This document shows positions 30,892-39,324 of a stretch of DNA of 41,098 nt, one piece after another (the first letter of the stretch is position 1; each line of letters starts with the position of its first letter). This stretch comes from Bacteroidales bacterium (GTDB lineage: Bacteria > Bacteroidota > Bacteroidia > Bacteroidales > P3). Made by a program: the position numbers and the translations under genes. The DNA is taken from NCBI GenBank assembly GCA_017542345.1, contig JAFXXI010000030.1, forward strand, positions 1 to 41,098, read 5' to 3'. Under the pieces are notes generated by a model. The model was not told where the DNA came from and did no database searches. It was given only the letters and a program-made list of their open reading frames with translations.

Positions 30892-33368
30892 AAGCATCGT
30901 CATTGTCTGAAATCATCCGTCCCGTCGATTGCCGCACGGCGACACCCGAGGCCGATATAAAGTATCTGCTTACCGACAGCCGTCGCCTGTCGGAGCCGCA
31001 GGGGACTCTCTTCTTCGCCATTCCCACCGGACGCAATTCGGGAGAGCGCTATATAGACGCACTATACCAAGAGGGTGTGCGCTCTTTTGTGGTGCCTGCC
31101 GGCTGCGAGGTGGATTATGAAGATGTCAATCTGTGGCGAGTGGAGCATGTAGTGGATGCTTTGCAGCGACTGGCGGCATACCACAGAAAAGCGTACGATA
31201 TACCGGTGGTGGGTATCACCGGCAGCAACGGCAAGACCATCGTCAAAGACTGGCTGGTGCAGTTGCTTTCGCCCGACCGCAGGGTGGTGGCCAGCCCCAA
31301 GAGCTACAACTCACAGATTGGCGTGCCGCTGTCGGTATGGCAGATGTCCGAGGGTGACCAGCTGGCACTCATCGAGGCCGGTATCTCGGAGGCTGGCGAG
31401 ATGACGCACCTGCAACGCATCATACAGCCTACCATAGGCATCTTTACCAATATAGGGCAGGCGCATGACGAGAACTTCCTTACCCGCGGGCAGAAGATTG
31501 CCGAGAAGCTGCAACTCTTCACCCACTGTGAGACGTTGATTTACTGCACCGACCACAAAGACATACACTCGGCTGTCAGTGGCATAGAGAGCTTCCGTGA
31601 TGTGCGGTGCTTCACCTGGGGTACGTCGGACGAGAACGACGTGCAGCTGGTGGAGGTCGCTACCGGCGAGGAGAGCACACGGTTGACTTATCGCGTCAAA
31701 GCGACGGCTGCGGTAGAGGAGGCGAACATCCCCTTTGTGGATCGCGCGTCGATAGAGAACGCCATGCACTGCCTGACATTCATGGTTTACCTCGGCTACG
31801 ATGCAAAGACTATCGCCCAGCGGCTGAAAGAACTTACGCCAGTCGAGATGCGCTTGGAGATGAACGAGGCCATCGGCAACAGCCTGCTTATCAACGACAG
31901 CTACTCCCTTGACCTGAATTCCCTTACCATTGCCCTCGACTACCTCGGAAGCGTCCGCCAGCACTACAACAAGACGCTTATCATGAGCGACATGATGCAG
32001 ACGGGCGTGCCCGACCGCGAGCTATATTCTCAGGTAGCGGCCCTCATTGCTTCGCGTGGAATCACCCGCTTTGTGGGTATCGGTCCTGCTCTGGAGCGGT
32101 GCCGCCAATGCTTCGGTGACCTTGAGGCCACATTCCATCCTTCGACGCAGGACTTCATCGACACCTTCAATCCTGCGCTGTTCACTGACCAGACCATCCT
32201 CCTCAAAGGTGCCCGTGTATTTGCCTTCGAGCAGATTGCCAAGTTGCTGCAGCGCAAGAACCATGAGACGGTGATGGAGGTGAACTTGGATGCATTGGTG
32301 GATAACCTCAACTTCTACCGCTCGCATCTGCGTCCGGGTACCAAACTCATGGCGATGGTCAAAGCGTCGTCCTATGGCGCCGGGCGTGTGGAGGTGGCGT
32401 CGGTGCTGCAGTTCAATCATGTGGATTACCTCACGGTGGCCTATGCCGACGAAGGCGTGGAGCTACGCCGCGGCGGCATCACCTTGCCTATCATGGTCAT
32501 GAACCCCGAGGAGGCTTCGTTTGACGACATCATCCGCTACAATCTTGAGCCTGATATCTATAGTTTTCGCATCCTTGACCTTTTCGCCGACCGTGTCAGA
32601 GTTTATGCCGGACAGACGTCGGAGGGAAGGCTGTCGCCATTCCCCATCCATATTGAGTTCGATACGGGCATGCATCGGTTGGGCTTCAATGGCGACGACG
32701 TGGCGCGGTTGCAGGAGCGTCTGACGGCACTCTCCGGCCTGCTGGAGGTGCGCAGTGTCTTCTCCCACCTCGCCTGTGCCGACGACCCCGAGATGGATGA
32801 CTTCACGCGTCGGCAGATTGCACGGTTGCGTGAGTGGGGACAGCCGTTCCCCGGCCTCAAGCATATACTCAACTCGAGCGGCATCACACGTTTCCCCCAG
32901 GCACAGATGGATATGGTGCGACTCGGTATCGGCCTTTACGGCGTCAGCCCCGAGCCCGACGTGCAGTCGCATCTGCGGCAGGTGAGCCGTCTGGTGACCC
33001 GCATATCACAAATCAAGGATATCCCAGAAGGGGATACTGTGGGTTACAACTGTCGTTGGCGGGCCACACGTCCGTCACGCATCGCCATCCTTACTATCGG
33101 TTATGCCGACGGCTTGCACCGCGGTCTCGGCTACGGCCGCGGCCGAGTGGAAATTGCGGGAGTGGAATGTCCCGTGGTGGGCAGTGTCTGCATGGACATG
33201 TGCTTCATCGACGTCACGGGCGTCGACTGCGCCGAGGGCGACCGTGCGGTGGTCTTTGGCGATTCCGACCTGCTGCAGCGCAATGCCGCCGCCGCCAACA
33301 CTATCCCCTACGAACTGCTCACTTCCGTATCTCCCCGTGTCAAGAGGATATACTACCACCAATCGTGA
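30888..33368 (+). CDS. Fused MurF ligase-like / alanine racemase
   Basis: An 826-residue fusion found across Bacteroidota. The MurF-like half (about 1-455) has a P-loop GITGSNGKTIVKDW, NIGQAHDENF and NDSYSLDLNSL. The alanine racemase half (about 460-826) has the PLP Lys492 in MAMVKASSYGAG and the second-half motif VVGSVCMDMCFIDVT. Together they would make D-Ala from L-Ala and add D-Ala-D-Ala to UDP-MurNAc-tripeptide. The MurF half departs from the stand-alone enzyme at several conserved positions, so the racemase half is the safer functional assignment. ATG at 30888 overlaps the DUF2851 stop; earlier in-frame ATGs lie within that gene. Confidence 0.93.
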   Translation: MKASSLSEIIRPVDCRTATPEADIKYLLTDSRRLSEPQGTLFFAIPTGRNSGERYIDALYQEGVRSFVVPAGCEVDYEDVNLWRVEHVVDALQRLAAYHRKAYDIPVVGITGSNGKTIVKDWLVQLLSPDRRVVASPKSYNSQIGVPLSVWQMSEGDQLALIEAGISEAGEMTHLQRIIQPTIGIFTNIGQAHDENFLTRGQKIAEKLQLFTHCETLIYCTDHKDIHSAVSGIESFRDVRCFTWGTSDENDVQLVEVATGEESTRLTYRVKATAAVEEANIPFVDRASIENAMHCLTFMVYLGYDAKTIAQRLKELTPVEMRLEMNEAIGNSLLINDSYSLDLNSLTIALDYLGSVRQHYNKTLIMSDMMQTGVPDRELYSQVAALIASRGITRFVGIGPALERCRQCFGDLEATFHPSTQDFIDTFNPALFTDQTILLKGARVFAFEQIAKLLQRKNHETVMEVNLDALVDNLNFYRSHLRPGTKLMAMVKASSYGAGRVEVASVLQFNHVDYLTVAYADEGVELRRGGITLPIMVMNPEEASFDDIIRYNLEPDIYSFRILDLFADRVRVYAGQTSEGRLSPFPIHIEFDTGMHRLGFNGDDVARLQERLTALSGLLEVRSVFSHLACADDPEMDDFTRRQIARLREWGQPFPGLKHILNSSGITRFPQAQMDMVRLGIGLYGVSPEPDVQSHLRQVSRLVTRISQIKDIPEGDTVGYNCRWRATRPSRIAILTIGYADGLHRGLGYGRGRVEIAGVECPVVGSVCMDMCFIDVTGVDCAEGDRAVVFGDSDLLQRNAAAANTIPYELLTSVSPRVKRIYYHQS

Positions 33369-33450
33369 ACCGAAAACCACACACCCATACGCAAGTATTT
33401 TTATATTAGACGAAACTTTTTGCGGCCTTTTGCGTTTATAGGAATGTACT

Positions 33451-35943
33451 ATGAAGAAGAATGTGAAACTGGATGAACTGGGCGAGATGTTCGCCCGGGG
33501 AATGAACATACGTGCCGATATTGTCCCTGTGATTGACGAGAGCGACGAGGATCTACTGCTGCGCGACGATGGCATAGAAAGCGAGATGCCCGTGTTGCCG
33601 GTGATGGATCAGGTGCTCCTGCCGGGTGTGCTGCTGCCTATTGCGGCACGCCGAGAGAAGAGCCGTCGCCTGCTGGACGACGTGAAAGGCACAGGAAAGC
33701 ATATACTGGTGTTTACCCAGCGCAACGATGCCGAAGACCCCATTGACCTTGACCTCTATCCCGTGGGCGTTGTGGCAAAGGTGCTGAAGGTGTTTGAGGT
33801 GAAGAACAACATCTCTGTGGCGGTGCTGCAGGGTGTCACCCGCTGCCATTCGCTCCTGCTGAGCCGCATGGAACCCTATATGGTGGGCCGTGTGACGCTG
33901 GCGCCGGAGAGTGACGAGGGAATGCAGTCGGTGCATTTCAAGCGCAAAATCAAGAAACTCCGCACGCAGTATGCTGAGTTGGTGAAAGTACGCACTCAGG
34001 ACGACGAACTCGGCTCGATGCTGAGCGCAATCGGCAGCGACAAGATATTCGTCAACTTTGCCGCTTCGCACATGGAGATAGATGTGGAGGTGAAATATGA
34101 GATGCTGGCATGCGACAACTACCTCACCCGCGTGGAGAAGATGCTCGAGCAGATGAGCACACTGAAAGGGCTGGAGGAATTGCGCCGCGAGATAGACAGC
34201 AAGACGCAGGATGTGATTGGCAAGCAACAGCGTGAGTATTACCTTCGCCACCAGCTGGATGTGATACAGGAGGAACTGGCCGACAATGGCAGCGACGAGA
34301 CGACGTGGGGCAAAAACCCCGATGTCGAGGAGCTGCGCCAGCGTTCGCAGAACGCCACCTGGGATGAACCGGTGAAGGCGCTCTTCGAGAAGGAACTGCG
34401 CAAACTGGCCCGCCTGTCGCCCATCTCGCCCGACTACTCGATGCAATACACCTATCTTGAGACGCTGGTCGACATGCCGTGGCATGTGATGGCGGACGAG
34501 AAGATGGACATCGCCAATGCGCGCCGCGTGATGGATGCCGACCACTATGGCATCGTGAAGGTGAAAGAACGCATCATAGAATATATGGCGGTGATGAAAC
34601 GCCGCCGTGAGCGCAATATACCCAGCACCAGCGCCAACGTGCTCTGCCTGGTGGGCCCTCCGGGCACCGGTAAGACGAGCATCTGCCGCAGCATCGCCAC
34701 CGCTATGGGACGCCCCTATCGCCGTGTGGCATTGGGCGGCATGCACGACGAAGCCGAAATCCGTGGCCACCGCCGCACCTATGTGGGCGCTATGCCGGGA
34801 CGCATCGTGCAGGAGATTATGAAGGCGGGTTGCAGCAACCCGGTCTTTGTGCTCGACGAAATCGACAAGGTGCAGCATGCCTCTTTCAGCGGCGACCCCA
34901 CGTCGGCCTTGCTCGAGGTACTCGACCCCGAACAGAACAGCCATTTCCACGACAACTACCTGGGCGTGGATGTGGACCTTTCGAATGTCTTTTTCATCGC
35001 TACGGCCAACAACCTCGGCGAGGTGCACCCGGCACTGCTCGACCGCATGGAGATAATCGAGTTCAGCGGCTATGTGCTGGAGGAGAAACTCGAAATTGCC
35101 AAGCGCCACCTGCTTCCGCACATCATGAACGATAACATGGTGGACCGTCGCAGCATGCGCATCACCCCCGAAGTCATCACCAAAGTCATCAACGAATACA
35201 CCCGCGAGGGTGGCGTGCGCCAGCTGGAGAAACAGTTGGGTAAATTGGTGCGCCACCGTGTGGTGCTGGCAGAAACGGGCAAGAAGGCTCCGGCTGCGGT
35301 GAGCAGCAGCGAAGTCAAGGAAGTCCTCGGCTTGCCAATACACGATAGCTCGCGGCGGCAGAAAGAAGCCCGAGAGGGCGTGGTGACGGGCTTGGCTTGG
35401 ACGCCTGTGGGAGGCGAAATCCTCTTCATCGAAGCTTCGCTGAGCAAGGGCAAGGGCATCCTGACCTTGACGGGCAATTTGGGCGATGTGATGAAGGAAT
35501 CGGCCACCTTGGCATTCGAATACCTCAAGTCCAACTGCACCCGCTTCGGCATCGAGCGCAAGCTGATGGAGACAAGCAATGTGCATATCCATGTGCCCGA
35601 AGGCGCCACTCCCAAAGACGGTCCCTCGGCGGGCATCACGATGTTCGTGGCGCTGGTGTCGGTCTTCACCCACCGCAAGGTGAACCCCCTCGTGGCTATG
35701 ACGGGCGAGATAACGCTTCGCGGCGACGTTACGCCGATTGGCGGTGTGAAGGAGAAGATACTGGCCGCCAAGCGGGCCGGCATCACCGACCTGATCCTTT
35801 GCCGCGACAACCGCCGCGATGTTGAGGACATCGAGCAGGACTACCTGACAGGACTCACGTTCCATTACATCGACAGCATGAGTGAGGCCTTGCCCATAGC
35901 GCTTGAGAAAGTCAAAGAGGGCCGGAAAAAGAAACAGGAATAA
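33451..35943 (+). CDS. lon: ATP-dependent protease Lon
   Basis: An 830-residue cytoplasmic protease that degrades misfolded and regulatory proteins. The N-terminal LON substrate domain (about 45-240, starting MPVLPVMDQVLLPG) is followed by a coiled region and the AAA+ module with Walker A GPPGTGKT (402-409) and Walker B VFVLDEIDK. The protease domain has the Ser726 (PKDGPSAG) and Lys769 (GVKEK) dyad, 43 residues apart as in E. coli Lon. In the 82-bp gap upstream (33369-33450) I see no TAnnTTTG box and no copy of the grpE/dnaK motif. Confidence 0.97.
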   Translation: MKKNVKLDELGEMFARGMNIRADIVPVIDESDEDLLLRDDGIESEMPVLPVMDQVLLPGVLLPIAARREKSRRLLDDVKGTGKHILVFTQRNDAEDPIDLDLYPVGVVAKVLKVFEVKNNISVAVLQGVTRCHSLLLSRMEPYMVGRVTLAPESDEGMQSVHFKRKIKKLRTQYAELVKVRTQDDELGSMLSAIGSDKIFVNFAASHMEIDVEVKYEMLACDNYLTRVEKMLEQMSTLKGLEELRREIDSKTQDVIGKQQREYYLRHQLDVIQEELADNGSDETTWGKNPDVEELRQRSQNATWDEPVKALFEKELRKLARLSPISPDYSMQYTYLETLVDMPWHVMADEKMDIANARRVMDADHYGIVKVKERIIEYMAVMKRRRERNIPSTSANVLCLVGPPGTGKTSICRSIATAMGRPYRRVALGGMHDEAEIRGHRRTYVGAMPGRIVQEIMKAGCSNPVFVLDEIDKVQHASFSGDPTSALLEVLDPEQNSHFHDNYLGVDVDLSNVFFIATANNLGEVHPALLDRMEIIEFSGYVLEEKLEIAKRHLLPHIMNDNMVDRRSMRITPEVITKVINEYTREGGVRQLEKQLGKLVRHRVVLAETGKKAPAAVSSSEVKEVLGLPIHDSSRRQKEAREGVVTGLAWTPVGGEILFIEASLSKGKGILTLTGNLGDVMKESATLAFEYLKSNCTRFGIERKLMETSNVHIHVPEGATPKDGPSAGITMFVALVSVFTHRKVNPLVAMTGEITLRGDVTPIGGVKEKILAAKRAGITDLILCRDNRRDVEDIEQDYLTGLTFHYIDSMSEALPIALEKVKEGRKKKQE

Positions 35944-35948
35944 TCGAA

Positions 35949-37445
35949 ATGAAAGAGAAGACTATGATACAACGGAACACTACGAAGACGGCAGCCCTGA
36001 TGCTTGCCCTCCTCCTTTGTCCGCTCACCTTGATGGCACAACAGTCGGCCTTCAACGCCAACCACCAGAAGATGGCGCTGCTGCCGGGCGAGGTATACAA
36101 TGTGTCGGTGGTCGACGGCAAGCTCTATTGCTATGCCTCCGACGTACTGCTGGTGGCTCAACGCAGCGGCGAACAGCTTCTCGGCTTCTGGGCCGACACC
36201 ACCTATGTGCGCATCGCCGAAGGCGTCAACTATGTGGTGCGCCATCCCTCCACAGGCGACCTCTATTTCACGAAGACCGACAAGCGCGGGAACTCCGTTC
36301 TCTATTGCTATAAGGAAGCCGACGGCAAGAAGGGCAAGATGAAGAAGGTGCGCATGGGCGGCATGGATGTGGAGCATCCCACATTCTCTACCGACGGACG
36401 CATCATGATTTTCTCCTCGAACGAACGTCGCCACAGCTATGGCGGCGACGACCTCTGGTATTCGCTCTACGAGAACGGGAAATGGAGCCGCCCCTTGAAT
36501 CTCGGCAACCGCATCAACACCTCCTACGACGAGGTCACGCCTTCCATCTACCGCGACTGCCTGCTCTTCTCCTCCAACGGCCACAGCGACGACCACGCCT
36601 ATCTCGATGTCTGCTCCTCGCGTCTGGTATCGACCAGAGTCATCGGCGACACCGTGGGCATGCTCCAGATTGGCCGCTGCCGTGTGCAGCGTCTGCCCGA
36701 GCCGCTCAACAGTTCCGACGCCGACGATTTCGATATGGCTATCGACACGCTCCACAACTGCGGCTATTGGGTCTCCAAGCGCGTCGAGAGCGACAGCGAC
36801 TCGCAGCTCTATTCCTTCAACGGCTCCCTCGACGGCGTGCTGCTCTGGGGTCGTGTGATGGATGAATATGAAAACGCCCTCGGTGGCGTGCGTGTGACTG
36901 CCCGTCAAATCGGTGTGCCGGTATGCAACACCGTGACCGACGACGAGGGCTTCTACCGCCTCTATCTCCAGTGCGACCAATACTATGAGCTCCTCTACCA
37001 GACAGACGACTACTTCGTCGCCTCGGAGTCAATCAATACCGCCAAGCCCGATGAGGAATACCTCATCGCAGAGACACGCCTCGATGTGACGCTCGACAAG
37101 CTTCTGCTCGACGAGCGCATCTATTACTCCGACCTGTTCGGACACAATGTGGATATCGAGTTGAGCGACTACGGGCGCGAACAGCTTTCCCCGCTGGTGC
37201 GCTTCCTCAACGACAATCCCAATATGAATGTGTGGCTCTCCCTGACCAACGACCTGACCGCCGACGAAAACTTCAACCGCCTGCTGACGGAACACCGCAT
37301 CCAGACGCTTCAGAGCTACCTCTACTCTGCGGTTCCCTCGTCGGTTCAGATGTTGTTTGAGAATGCTTGCCAAGGTAGCGAAAACTGCTCCACCGGCAGC
37401 GGCCTCTCCCGCCTTTCGGTCATCATCAGCAAGCCCGAGCGCTGA
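35949..37445 (+). CDS. PorE-like protein: PD40 propeller, regulatory domain, OmpA-like end
   Basis: A 498-residue exported protein (signal ending TLMAQQ). A beta-propeller of PD40/WD40-like blades (GDDLWYSLYENGKWSRPLNLG, about 175-200) is followed by a carboxypeptidase-type regulatory domain (LWGRVMDEYENALGGVRV ... DDEGFYRLYL, about 300-350). Last comes a degenerate OmpA C-terminal domain (about 400-498). The usual GHTD and LSxxRA signatures are altered, but Asp435 and Arg450 keep the 15-residue spacing of the peptidoglycan-contacting pair. This order resembles PorE, which ties T9SS to peptidoglycan, but without its N-terminal TPR. It follows lon by 5 bp. A start at ATG 35964 is also possible. 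Confidence 0.68.
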   Translation: MKEKTMIQRNTTKTAALMLALLLCPLTLMAQQSAFNANHQKMALLPGEVYNVSVVDGKLYCYASDVLLVAQRSGEQLLGFWADTTYVRIAEGVNYVVRHPSTGDLYFTKTDKRGNSVLYCYKEADGKKGKMKKVRMGGMDVEHPTFSTDGRIMIFSSNERRHSYGGDDLWYSLYENGKWSRPLNLGNRINTSYDEVTPSIYRDCLLFSSNGHSDDHAYLDVCSSRLVSTRVIGDTVGMLQIGRCRVQRLPEPLNSSDADDFDMAIDTLHNCGYWVSKRVESDSDSQLYSFNGSLDGVLLWGRVMDEYENALGGVRVTARQIGVPVCNTVTDDEGFYRLYLQCDQYYELLYQTDDYFVASESINTAKPDEEYLIAETRLDVTLDKLLLDERIYYSDLFGHNVDIELSDYGREQLSPLVRFLNDNPNMNVWLSLTNDLTADENFNRLLTEHRIQTLQSYLYSAVPSSVQMLFENACQGSENCSTGSGLSRLSVIISKPER

Positions 37446-37492
37446 TTTATGGTGCTGTGGGATAGTGAGATGAGAGAAAAAGTAAAAAAATA

Positions 37493-37524
37493 TTTGGCCA
37501 TATCGGAAAATGTGTGTACTTTTG
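37493..37524 (+). promoter_or_regulatory. Promoter of tRNA-Pro
   Basis: TTTG (37493-37496), 20 nt, TACTTTTG (37517-37524). It shares TTTGGCCA and GCACCCG with the tRNA-Phe promoter. A leader of about 75 nt precedes the tRNA; nothing further was recognised in it. Confidence 0.87.
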
Positions 37525-37604
37525 CACCCGTTTTGAAAGGAAAATTTTAGGGTTGAGAAGTAGATTCTCGGAAGTCAAAGTTCAGAATTCAAAACAAAAT
37601 TGTT

Positions 37605-37678
37605 CGGGGTGTGGCGCAGTTGGCTAGCGCACTTGCATGGGGTGCAAGGGGTCGAAAGTTCGAGTCTTTTCACCCCGA
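37605..37678 (+). tRNA. tRNA-Pro (anticodon GGG)
   Basis: Acceptor CGGGGTG (37605-37611) pairs perfectly with CACCCCG (37671-37677). The anticodon stem CTTGC/GCAAG encloses ATGGGGT, giving anticodon GGG in the same loop as E. coli proL. The T-arm is GAAAG-TTCGAGT-CTTTT. The discriminator is A, and the 3' CCA is not encoded (CAA follows), unlike the tRNA-Phe gene in this window. Confidence 0.95.
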
Positions 37679-37686
37679 CAATCTTT

Positions 37687-37725
37687 AAAAAGGGGAGGGT
37701 TCCAATCGGAATCCTCCCTTTTTTT
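37687..37725. terminator. Bidirectional terminator between tRNA-Pro and murF
   Basis: Stem GGGAGGGTTCC (37693-37703) and GGAATCCTCCC (37708-37718), loop AATC, one G-U pair, flanked by A and T runs. It serves the tRNA and the convergent murF. Confidence 0.93.
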
Positions 37726-37750
37726 GTCTATCGTCTCTCGCTGCGAGTCG

Positions 37751-39031
37751 CTACAGCAGCTCTTCCAACGTCCACAGCCGATTGGTGTTCGAGCCTTTGA
37801 CCAGGATGGTGGCATCGCTCACGGGGTGCTCCTGCAGCCAGGCGCGCACCGCCTCGGTGTCGGGGAACCGCAGCATGTTCTCCGGCAGGCTCATCCCGTC
37901 GAACTCGGGACCTACCAGCAGGCACCGCTCAAGCCGGCAGTCATCCAGTTGCGCCACCAGCCGCTCATGCTCCTGCCGCTCGTCGGCACCCAACTCATGC
38001 ATGCCTCCGATAACGGCCATCGTGCCTTTCATTGAATTGAATGAGGCGATGGCGGCTGCCATCGACGAGGGGTTGGCGTTGTAGCAGTCGAGGTAGAGGC
38101 GGTTGCCGCGTGCGGTCTCCTTGAATTCGGAGCGCTGGTTCGACGGCACATAGGCCTCGATGGCCTCCTTGATGTCCCACGGCTCCACGCCGAAATGCAA
38201 ACCCACGGCCACAGCGGCCATGCAGTTGTCGAAGTTATAGCCGCCCAGCAGGTGCGTCTGCACGGTGTAGACGTTGTCCTGCACCTCAAAATAGAATTTC
38301 ATAAACGGGGTGTCGGCCACATGGCTGCCGCGCACCTTGGCCCCTTCGCTGCGGCCGTAGGTGACGCTCTTCTCCATCCCTGCGGCCTCATGCATCAGGC
38401 GCTCGTTGTCGGCATTGACAAACACCAAGCCGTGCTTGCCAGCCAGGTGGCGATAGAGCTCCGTCTTGGTCTTCACCACCCCCTCGAAGCTTCCGAATCC
38501 CTCCAGATGGGCCCGCCCCACGTTGGTAATCAGGCCGCAGTCGGGGTCGGCGATGCCGCACAGGAACTCTATCTCGCCCGGGTGGTTGGCGCCCATCTCC
38601 ACGATGGCAATCTCCGTCTCTTCGGGGATGGACAGCAGCGTGAGCGGCACACCCAGGTGGTTGTTGAAGTTGCCCTTGGTGGCCGAAGCCTTGTAGCGTT
38701 TGGCCAACACCGCATGAACCAGCTCTTTGGTGGTGGTCTTGCCGTTGGTGCCGGTGATGCCGATGACGGGGACGGTCAGGTGGCGGCGGTGCTCCCGTGC
38801 CAGCTCCTGGAGCGTGGCGAGCACATCGTCGACCACCACACAGCGCTCGTCCACAGCGTATTGTGCGTCGCTGATGACACACATGGCGGCTCCCTGCTCC
38901 AGCGCCGTCGGCGCGAATGCGTTGCCGTCGAAATGCTCGCCCTTGAAAGCGAAGAAGATGCAGCCGGGGGTGATGGCCCGCGAGTCGGTGGTCACCTTCC
39001 GTGAGCGCAGATAAGTTTCGTAGAGGTTCAT
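37751..39031 (-). CDS. murF: UDP-MurNAc-tripeptide:D-alanyl-D-alanine ligase
   Basis: A 426-residue stand-alone MurF, cytoplasmic, completing the UDP-MurNAc-pentapeptide precursor. It has all family motifs: the N-terminal DSRAITPGCIFFAFKG, P-loop VIGITGTNGKTTTKE, VEMGANHPGEIEF, ITNVGRAHLEGFGSFEGVVKTKTEL (which carries the Lys that is carbamylated in Mur ligases), and LDCYNANPSSM. These are closer to the consensus than the MurF half of the fusion at 30888, so this gene is the better candidate for the working ligase. No clear promoter was found in the upstream gap; TTAATTAA at about 39058-39065 is a short dyad. Confidence 0.94.
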   Translation of the reverse strand: MNLYETYLRSRKVTTDSRAITPGCIFFAFKGEHFDGNAFAPTALEQGAAMCVISDAQYAVDERCVVVDDVLATLQELAREHRRHLTVPVIGITGTNGKTTTKELVHAVLAKRYKASATKGNFNNHLGVPLTLLSIPEETEIAIVEMGANHPGEIEFLCGIADPDCGLITNVGRAHLEGFGSFEGVVKTKTELYRHLAGKHGLVFVNADNERLMHEAAGMEKSVTYGRSEGAKVRGSHVADTPFMKFYFEVQDNVYTVQTHLLGGYNFDNCMAAVAVGLHFGVEPWDIKEAIEAYVPSNQRSEFKETARGNRLYLDCYNANPSSMAAAIASFNSMKGTMAVIGGMHELGADERQEHERLVAQLDDCRLERCLLVGPEFDGMSLPENMLRFPDTEAVRAWLQEHPVSDATILVKGSNTNRLWTLEELL

Positions 39032-39186
39032 CGTCTTGGGTTTGTTGTTCTGATATGTTAATTAACGTGAAAAGCCCTCCGAAAGTATGCCGCTTCCCCT
39101 CTTTTCTTACCACACGCATCCCCAGCCCCTTGTCTCCATACTCTTCTTATCCTCTTCTCACCCCCTCCCCATCCGCTGGCATTTTG

Positions 39187-39241
39187 ATAGGAGGGGGAGC
39201 GGAGGGGGACCGGACCGGGACCGGAGGGGAACCGGAGCGGA
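39187..39241 (+). repeat. Partial third copy: G-rich 11-bp units
   Basis: Five in-phase 11-bp units: ATAGGAGGGGG, AGCGGAGGGGG, ACCGGACCGGG, ACCGGAGGGGA, ACCGGAGCGGA. They match the G-rich tail units of the 152-bp element copies. The dyad part and the AGCATCCT block are absent. The 293-bp gap 39032-39324 otherwise holds a C-rich stretch (39090-39180) and a 15-bp near-repeat at 39075-39089 and 39246-39260 flanking the array. Confidence 0.8.
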
Positions 39242-39292
39242 ACACCCCTCGGAAGGTATGAAATTATTTTTTCGCGTGTCGGGAAAAATTCG

Positions 39293-39300
39293 TAATTTCG
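39293..39300 (+). promoter_or_regulatory. Possible -7 box of the M6-like gene
   Basis: TAATTTCG differs by one base from TAnnTTTG and lies 24 bp before the ATG. A T-rich stretch around 39268-39272 is at about the right distance for a -33 element but lacks a clear TTTG. Confidence 0.38.
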
Positions 39301-39324
39301 CATCTCCAAAAGACTATTATAATA

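Noticed and set aside
33553-35865. 770-codon open frame opposite lon
   Set aside because: It is a complete antisense shadow of a conserved gene, with a His/Gln/Ala-biased composition and no recognisable motif or promoter.
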